Of a DNA stretch of 20,376 nucleotides, positions 15,393-20,376 are shown piece after piece. Position 1 is the stretch's first letter. Each line of letters begins with the position of its first letter. Origin of the DNA: Gemmatimonadota bacterium (GTDB lineage: Bacteria; Gemmatimonadota; Gemmatimonadetes; Gemmatimonadales; GWC2-71-9); contig QHUF01000285.1 of NCBI GenBank assembly GCA_003221075.1, positions 1 through 20,376 on the forward strand. Reading direction: 5' to 3'. Both the position numbers and the translations under genes were made by a program. Below the pieces are notes generated by a model. The model was given only the letters and a program-made list of their open reading frames with translations, searched no databases and was not told the origin of the DNA.

Positions 15393-15429
15393 TGCGGTCT
15401 CGCACTCGCGTCCACAAGGCAAGGATTTG

Positions 15430-16977
15430 TCAGTGTGTTGTTCGGAGATCGGCTTCCGTGAATAGCAGCCCGACAATTCCGCGGGTGGCATCGACTTGCG
15501 GGCCCAGATCCTTGAACGTCGCCGCGCGTCCGTCGGCCTCGGCGCGCACAGTCGAGTTTTCGAACAGCGGGTAATAGCCGATCGCCATTCGCACCGCGCC
15601 GGGCGGCACGATGCAGCCGCAGCGCATCGATCCCGCCAGTCCCGCGTTCACGGTGATGGTAAGTGGCCGGCCCGTTTCGTTCGTAATCAGCGGCGCAAAG
15701 TAGGAGCCGTGCGTCGGCCGCGCGGTCGCCGCGATGCGCACCGTGCCTCGCGGTCGCGCGATTGCAATCGTGTCACCGAGCGATACGCCGAGCCGGGAAA
15801 TGAGCTGCCACGACACATCGAGCCGGCGGGCGCGGTCGACCTTCAAGTTGAACGAGCCACCCGGGAGAATGCGCCGCTCCTCGCCACCGACCTGCACCGC
15901 GACCATGTCGGTCAAGCGATTCTGAAACGCGAGCGTCGGCTGCCGAAAGAACATCGCGCCTGCACCGAGAACCAGGACGGGTAGCGCGATTGCGAGAATA
16001 ACCCATCCAACACGCCTTGGTCGCGCCGACGTGCCACCGTGCCGACGTGCAGTCGGTGCCGTGCGTGCTCCACTCACCAGCAACTCCGTCGCCGCCTGAG
16101 CTGCGCTCGCTCTCGAGCGCATCGTGCTCGGCTGATTGTCGCTTTCCAGCGCCGCGATCACCTCGCCCGCGGACTGAAAACGATCGGCCGGCTGTTTCTC
16201 GAGGCAGCGCAGGATCACGTCGGACATTTCGCGCGGCACCTTGGGATTCACGTCATGTGCGGCGGGCGGCGGGTCCGCGATGTGCTTGCCCACGACCTGC
16301 TGCGACGATTCGCCGTCGAAGGGCGGGCTGCCAGTCACCATCTGAAAGAGCACGCAGCCCAGGGAGTAGAGGTCGGAGCGCGGGCCGAGGTTCGGATCGC
16401 CGAGCGCCTGCTCAGGACTCATGTAGTGCGGCGTGCCGATAACGAGGCCGGTCTGCGTCAGTCCTGCGCCGGCTTCGCTGCCGAGCCGCCGCGCGATGCC
16501 GAAGTCGACGAGCAACGGCCGGCCGCGCGCGGTGTCGAGCATGATGTTGTCGGGCTTGATGTCGCGATGGATCAGACCCGCTTTGTGCGCGTGGTCGAGC
16601 GCATCGAGGATCGGGACGATGATCGCGAGCGCGCGCTCGGGCGGCAGCGCACCGGAGCGCTTGAGCAGCTCCCCCAGCGACATGCCGTCCACGAACGGCA
16701 TCGCGTAGTAGACGAGCCCTTCGCCTTCGCCCACAAAGTGGATCGGCAGGATGTTGGCGTGCTCGAGCCGGGCAGCCGCCCGGGTCTCGCGCTGGAAGCG
16801 CTCGATCATCCCGGCGGTCCAGGCGACGTCGGGGCGGAGGACCTTCACCGCCAGCCGGCGCTCTAAGTCCTTATCCCACACCTCGTAGACATCGGCAAAG
16901 CCGCCCGAGCCGACAACGCGGCGCACTTCGTATTTGGGACCGAGGGACTTGGCCAGACTCGCGAGGGTGTCCGCCAT
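15430..16977 (-). CDS. Transmembrane Ser/Thr protein kinase (Hanks type)
   Basis: The 515-aa receptor-like kinase has a complete catalytic domain at about residues 16-275: glycine loop GSGGFADVY (23-31), K45, E64, catalytic HRDIKPDN (D139, N144), DFG (158-160) and SPE (187-189). A juxtamembrane linker rich in S, T and R follows. One transmembrane helix lies at about 324-344. A ~170-residue extracytoplasmic domain lacks PASTA repeats but may contain two related beta units (around NRLTDMVAVQVGG...ILPGGSF and NETGRPLTITV...VPPGAVR). Two cysteines (MRCGCI) lie in the second. No Shine-Dalgarno sequence is seen; a TATAGT box ends 8 bases before the ATG, hinting at a leaderless mRNA. It is divergent from the lipoprotein/HD-GYP/activator operon. 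Confidence 0.93.
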   Translation of the reverse strand: MADTLASLAKSLGPKYEVRRVVGSGGFADVYEVWDKDLERRLAVKVLRPDVAWTAGMIERFQRETRAAARLEHANILPIHFVGEGEGLVYYAMPFVDGMSLGELLKRSGALPPERALAIIVPILDALDHAHKAGLIHRDIKPDNIMLDTARGRPLLVDFGIARRLGSEAGAGLTQTGLVIGTPHYMSPEQALGDPNLGPRSDLYSLGCVLFQMVTGSPPFDGESSQQVVGKHIADPPPAAHDVNPKVPREMSDVILRCLEKQPADRFQSAGEVIAALESDNQPSTMRSRASAAQAATELLVSGARTAPTARRHGGTSARPRRVGWVILAIALPVLVLGAGAMFFRQPTLAFQNRLTDMVAVQVGGEERRILPGGSFNLKVDRARRLDVSWQLISRLGVSLGDTIAIARPRGTVRIAATARPTHGSYFAPLITNETGRPLTITVNAGLAGSMRCGCIVPPGAVRMAIGYYPLFENSTVRAEADGRAATFKDLGPQVDATRGIVGLLFTEADLRTTH

Positions 16978-16985
16978 CGGCGCGA

Positions 16986-16991
16986 ACTATA
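16986..16991 (-). promoter_or_regulatory. Possible -10 box for a leaderless kinase transcript
   Basis: TATAGT on the minus strand ends 8 bases before the kinase ATG, so transcription would begin at or very near the start codon. A GTGACA hexamer at 17012-17007 resembles a -35 box but the 15-base spacing is short. The kinase lacks a Shine-Dalgarno sequence, which fits a leaderless message. Confidence 0.3.
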
Positions 16992-17116
16992 GCCGATCCG
17001 TCTTCATGTCACCACAACGGTCCCCAATGTGACCATTCTCACTGAATAGACTCTTCAATAGTCCCATGTTGTATCCCGAGAAGGTCCCCTCGGAACGCCA
17101 AAACAGAGGAACGCTA

Positions 17117-17542
17117 ATGAAGGCCCGTCGCCTAATCGCGTCCATTCTGCTGCTCGCGGTCGCCGTCGCCTGTTCCGACCGCACACCAACCTCGGTCGCT
17201 GTAGCACCCGCGCCTGACGCGAGTCTCATCGGCGGCCTCCTCGGCGCGACGGGATTGCTCAAGTGCTCCAGCCTGCCGTACGCCTCGGACACCGAGACGC
17301 CGACCGGGCTCGGCGTCAATGCCGTCAAGTTCCAGCCTGAAGGGCTGCGGTTCAGCACGCCGGCCGCCCTCACGATGAGCTACTCGAACTGCAGCCTGCT
17401 CGGCAAGCTGCTCCCGAAGCGCATCGCGTATACGGACGACAATCTCAACATCCTTTCGTATCTGTTGTCGCTCGACAACCTGTTGAGCAAGAACGTCACG
17501 GGTAAGGTCAATCACTTCTCGGACTACGTGATCGCGTGGTGA
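17117..17542 (+). CDS. Small lipoprotein with ZU5-like domain
   Basis: The 141-aa protein starts at ATG 17117 with AGAGGA upstream. The frame is open back to 17066, but this start gives a proper lipoprotein signal (MKARRLIASILLLAVAVACS, lipidated C19). After a flexible T/P/A-rich linker, the rest (FQPEGLRFSTPAALTMSYSNC, KRIAYTDDNLNILSYL, KNVTGKVNHFSDYVIAW) resembles the beta-sandwich pattern of ZU5-like domains. In these, a term such as GL-F--PA-LT-SY is followed by a strand ending in HFS-Y. Two further cysteines (C50, C92) could form a disulfide. Function is unknown. It begins an operon, 7 bases before the TPR/HD-GYP gene, so it may be a surface or periplasmic sensor for that pathway. Confidence 0.75.
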   Translation: MKARRLIASILLLAVAVACSDRTPTSVAVAPAPDASLIGGLLGATGLLKCSSLPYASDTETPTGLGVNAVKFQPEGLRFSTPAALTMSYSNCSLLGKLLPKRIAYTDDNLNILSYLLSLDNLLSKNVTGKVNHFSDYVIAW

Positions 17543-17549
17543 TGTTGTC

Positions 17550-19172
17550 GTGACTGCAGTCGCCGTCCCCGGTCCCGGTCAACGCGGCCCGTACGCGCCC
17601 GCGCCGCGCGGTGCCGCGGACTTGCTGCACGAAGCACGCAGCCGCGAGCGGGCCGCGTGTATTCCCGAAGCCATACGCTGCTACGAAGCGGCGATCTCTG
17701 CCGCCGAGCGGTGCGGCGAGAAGCCGATCCTCGCCGAAGCGCTCCGGCGGCTCGCTGTCGTCATGCATCACCGCAATGAGTCGTCCCGCGCGCGCGAGCT
17801 GTGCAAGCGGAGCTACAAGGTTGCCTGCGATCTCAAAAACGACGTTCTCGCGGCCGAAGCGCTCAACACGCTGGGCGGGCTGGCGGTGCGGATGGGCGAC
17901 GTCGAAGACGCCCGCAACCACTTCCGCCAGGCGCTGGAGCGGGGCGGGCACGCGCGCGAGCTGCGGGCCCGCGTCGAGCTGAACCTCGGTGTGTTGTCGA
18001 ACATCAGGGGCGAGCTGGTTGACGCCGTCGCACACTACGAGCGCTCGGTCGAATCATACCGTGCCACCAACGACGAGCACGGCTGCGCGACGGCCTATGT
18101 GAATCTCGGCATCGCCCACACCGACCTGCGGCAATACGACTGGGCCGACAGCTACTTCAGCAAGAGTTTCGAAATCGCCGAGCGCGCCGGGGACGCCCAC
18201 CTCCAGGGAATGTGCCTCGCCAATCACGCCGAAGCGCACTTCCTGCGCGAGCGTTACGACGCGGCCCGTCGCATGGCCGAGGCCGCGCTTGCGATCTTCG
18301 ATCAGCTCGATTCCCGCGCCGACAAATCCGAAGCGTACAAGATGATCGGCATGGTATACCGCGAAACCGGACGCCCCGCGCTCGCCGAATCGCGCCTTCG
18401 GACCGCGATCGAGCTGGCGGTCAGCGCCGGGTCGGTGCTGAACGAGGCGGAAGCGGCGCGCGAGCTCGCGCGTCTCATGCAGGCGATGGGCCGCAACCAG
18501 GATGCGCTGACGCTCCTGAACACCGCGCACCGCCTGTTCGGGCGGCTCGACGCGCGCGTCGATCTCGTCCACGTCGGCGGCAAGGTGTCCGAGCTCGAAA
18601 CGACGTACTTCGACGTCGTGCGCGAATGGGGGCAGTCGATCGAATCGGCGGACAGCTACACGTTCGGCCACTGCGAGCGCGTCGCGCAGCGCGCCCTCGC
18701 CGTCGCCCGCGGGCTGGTGCTCGATGAAACAGCCCAGACCACCATCCGCCTCGGCGCCTACCTCCACGACCTCGGCAAGGTGCGGGTGCCGCACGAGATC
18801 CTGAACAAACCCGGGCCGCTGACGCGCGAGGAGTTCGAAGTCGTGCAGATGCACCCGATCTGGGGCCTCGAGCTGCTCGCTGCGGTCGAATTCCCGTGGG
18901 ACCTGAAGCCGATCATCCGCTGGCACCACGAGCGCTATGACGGCACGGGCTATCCCGACCGGCTGCGCGGCGATGAGATCCCGGTAGCGGCGCAGATCGT
19001 GGGGATCGTAGACGTCTACGACGCCCTCACGACGGCGCGCTCGTACCGGCCCGCGATGACCCATGAAGCAGCTATACAAGAGATCGAACGCTCTAAGGGC
19101 TGGTGGTCCGGGGCCGTCTATGACGCCTTTCGCGCGTCCCTGCCTCGGCAACATGCGATGGAGGCTGCGTGA
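17550..19172 (+). CDS. TPR-HD-GYP protein, predicted cyclic-di-GMP phosphodiesterase
   Basis: The 540-aa protein joins an N-terminal array of TPR-like helical repeats (about residues 25-340, for example ALNTLGGLAVRMGDVEDARNHFRQAL) to a C-terminal HD-GYP domain (about 355-525). The domain's metal and substrate residues are present: H374, HDLGK (H406, D407, K410), HPIWG (H435) and HHERYDGTGYP (459-469). HD-GYP enzymes hydrolyse the second messenger cyclic-di-GMP. Instead of the common receiver, GAF or PAS sensor, the input is a protein-binding repeat array. No signal peptide is seen, so it is cytoplasmic. GTG 17550 has no good ribosome-binding site and follows the lipoprotein stop by 7 bases; a TTG near residue 25 is an alternative. 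Its stop overlaps the next start (GTGA). Confidence 0.9.
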   Translation: MTAVAVPGPGQRGPYAPAPRGAADLLHEARSRERAACIPEAIRCYEAAISAAERCGEKPILAEALRRLAVVMHHRNESSRARELCKRSYKVACDLKNDVLAAEALNTLGGLAVRMGDVEDARNHFRQALERGGHARELRARVELNLGVLSNIRGELVDAVAHYERSVESYRATNDEHGCATAYVNLGIAHTDLRQYDWADSYFSKSFEIAERAGDAHLQGMCLANHAEAHFLRERYDAARRMAEAALAIFDQLDSRADKSEAYKMIGMVYRETGRPALAESRLRTAIELAVSAGSVLNEAEAARELARLMQAMGRNQDALTLLNTAHRLFGRLDARVDLVHVGGKVSELETTYFDVVREWGQSIESADSYTFGHCERVAQRALAVARGLVLDETAQTTIRLGAYLHDLGKVRVPHEILNKPGPLTREEFEVVQMHPIWGLELLAAVEFPWDLKPIIRWHHERYDGTGYPDRLRGDEIPVAAQIVGIVDVYDALTTARSYRPAMTHEAAIQEIERSKGWWSGAVYDAFRASLPRQHAMEAA

Positions 19173-20376
19173 ACCAACGACTGAGTGTGGTCGTCATCTC
19201 GGCTGCGTTCGGCGAGTTCTGGAACACGCTGGCGGAGGACCTCGGCGTCGTGATCGACTTGGTCGAGCCGGCGGCCGACGTCAAACCTCAGCCCGGGACG
19301 GTGGCCGTCATCGTCGCAGCCGGTGGCGCGGAGCGGGACGCGATCCAGTGGCTCGGGAGCCACCGAGTCCCGCCCGGCGTGCCGGCGCTCGTGGTCGGCA
19401 CGGACCCAGGACGCCGTACCGCCATGCAGGTCGTGACCCGTGGTGCGAACGACTACTTTGCGCTGCCGGAGGATCTCGAGGTCTTCCGGAACGCCGTGAG
19501 CGCCGCCGTGAACGCGGGACGGGCGCGCACGGCGGAGGGGGACGACGGGAACGACGACGCGTTCGCCGCGATCGTGGGCGAGAGCCCAGCCCTCAAGAAA
19601 GAGCTGGCGCGGGCGGCGCGAATCCTGCCGCACCGGAGCGCCAGCGCCCTGATTGTCGGCGAGACGGGGACCGGGAAGGAGCTCCTCGCGCGGGCGATCC
19701 ACTGTGGCGGACCGCGCCACAGCGCGCCGTTCGTTGCCGTCAACTGCTCGGCCCTGCCGGAGCAACTCATCGAGTCCGAACTGTTCGGCCACGAGCGGGG
19801 CTCGTTCACGGATGCGCACGCAGCCAAGCCGGGGCTGTTCGAAGTCGCCGATACCGGCACGCTCTTCCTGGACGAGATCGCGGACCTGCCGCTCGCCGTC
19901 CAGGCTAAGCTGCTGCGCGTGTTGGAGGACAAGGAGATCCGGCGGGTAGGCGGCACCAAGTCGCGCGCCGTCGACGTCCGCATTCTCGCCGCGGCCCACG
20001 ATAATCTCGCGGAGCGCGTGCGCGGGGGGACGTTCCGCGAGGACCTCTTTTTCCGCTTGAGCACGGTCGTACTCAAGCTGCCGCCGCTCCGGGAACGTGC
20101 CGACGACCTGATGATCGTCGCGCGGGCGCTGCTCGCGCGGCTCGCGCACGAGTATGTGCTGCCCGTCCCCGCCCTGACGACCGACGTGATCCGCCAGCTC
20201 CGCAGCCATCCCTGGCCCGGAAACATCCGTGAGCTGAAGAATGCGCTGGAACGGGCATTGCTCCTCTCGCCCCGTGGCGAGCTGAGCGCGGACGAGTTCC
20301 TGCCAGCCGGGGACGCCAGGTCCACTAAGGACGGCCCGATTCCGTTCCCCGCGCCGCTGGATCAGATCACGGCCGC
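19169..20376 (+). CDS. Sigma-54-type enhancer-binding regulator with pseudo-receiver (cut by right edge)
   Basis: Visible are 402 residues of an NtrC-like activator. The N-terminal ~115 residues follow the receiver-domain rhythm (LSVVVISA, AVIVAAGGA, PALVVGTD, GANDYFALPEDL). However, strand 3 lacks the phosphoryl-accepting aspartate, and the usual K of strand 5 is absent. The AAA+ domain (about 133-370) has Walker A GETGTGKE (164-171), Walker B LFLDEI (232-237) and arginine fingers in FREDLFFRL. The sigma-54 contact loop reads GSFTDA (211-216) instead of GAFTGA. The DNA-binding Fis-like domain would lie past the edge. GTG 19169 overlaps the HD-GYP stop, so the two are translationally coupled. 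Confidence 0.92.
   Translation, partial: MNQRLSVVVISAAFGEFWNTLAEDLGVVIDLVEPAADVKPQPGTVAVIVAAGGAERDAIQWLGSHRVPPGVPALVVGTDPGRRTAMQVVTRGANDYFALPEDLEVFRNAVSAAVNAGRARTAEGDDGNDDAFAAIVGESPALKKELARAARILPHRSASALIVGETGTGKELLARAIHCGGPRHSAPFVAVNCSALPEQLIESELFGHERGSFTDAHAAKPGLFEVADTGTLFLDEIADLPLAVQAKLLRVLEDKEIRRVGGTKSRAVDVRILAAAHDNLAERVRGGTFREDLFFRLSTVVLKLPPLRERADDLMIVARALLARLAHEYVLPVPALTTDVIRQLRSHPWPGNIRELKNALERALLLSPRGELSADEFLPAGDARSTKDGPIPFPAPLDQITA

Noticed and set aside
13771..15465. 564-codon open frame on the plus strand
   Set aside because: It lies antisense to the TPR lipoprotein gene, which has a lipobox, repeats and a ribosome-binding site. Its translation is arginine-rich and of low complexity, typical of shadow frames in high-GC DNA.
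19063..19908. 281-codon plus-strand frame
   Set aside because: It is a shadow of the HD-GYP 3' end and the sigma-54-type activator, which carry all conserved motifs in the other frame.

Overview
The window is high-GC bacterial DNA, packed with short gaps and many overlapping start/stop codons. GTG and TTG starts are common, and exported proteins carry short signal peptides ending in A-x-A or in an ACS/ACG lipobox. Together with a non-PASTA receptor kinase, TPR lipoproteins and a small ZU5-like lipoprotein, this resembles Gemmatimonadota or a similar soil phylum. That placement is inference; there is no rRNA or marker gene in the window to confirm it.

Region by region. (1) 1-1001 (+): the 3' end of a c-type cytochrome and a DUF1697 protein. 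(2) 1003-2446: a DinB-fold protein (-) divergent from an AraC-family regulator (+). (3) 2416-7945 (-): a complete tripartite RND efflux operon (membrane fusion protein, inner-membrane pump, outer-membrane channel), with ATGA overlaps at both internal junctions. (4) 8182-9326 (+): a divergent MarR repressor and a small outer-membrane beta-barrel protein. Three copies of one ~25 bp motif lie in the two control regions here and look like the MarR operators. (5) 9346-10948 (+): a possible 55-aa ORF, an NmrA-type NAD(P)-binding protein and a methyltransferase, the last two starting with TTG. (6) 11110-13190 (+): Dps, then an alpha-L-fucosidase (GH29) whose Tat signal peptide is readable only if translation starts at a CTG overlapping the dps stop codon. 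(7) 13228-13804: a REP-associated tyrosine transposase (RAYT) between two direct, three-hairpin REP units, inserted between convergent genes. (8) 13840-16977 (-): a transmembrane Ser/Thr kinase and a TPR lipoprotein whose ribosome-binding site lies in a 7-bp hairpin. (9) 17117-20376 (+), divergent from the kinase: a ZU5-like lipoprotein, a TPR/HD-GYP protein and a sigma-54-type activator (cut by the right edge) with a receiver-like domain that lacks the phosphorylation site.

Functionally, regions 3-4 form an efflux and envelope module probably controlled by the MarR protein. Regions 8-9 form a signalling cluster joining Ser/Thr phosphorylation, predicted cyclic-di-GMP turnover and an enhancer-binding-type regulator. 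The most unusual signals are the shared operator set, the covarying REP hairpins with the transposase stop codon in a hairpin loop, the CTG/Tat start of the fucosidase, the sequestered ribosome-binding site, and the pseudo-receiver activator with an altered GAFTGA loop. No tRNA, rRNA or CRISPR array was recognised, and no stretch over 300 bases lacks a gene.
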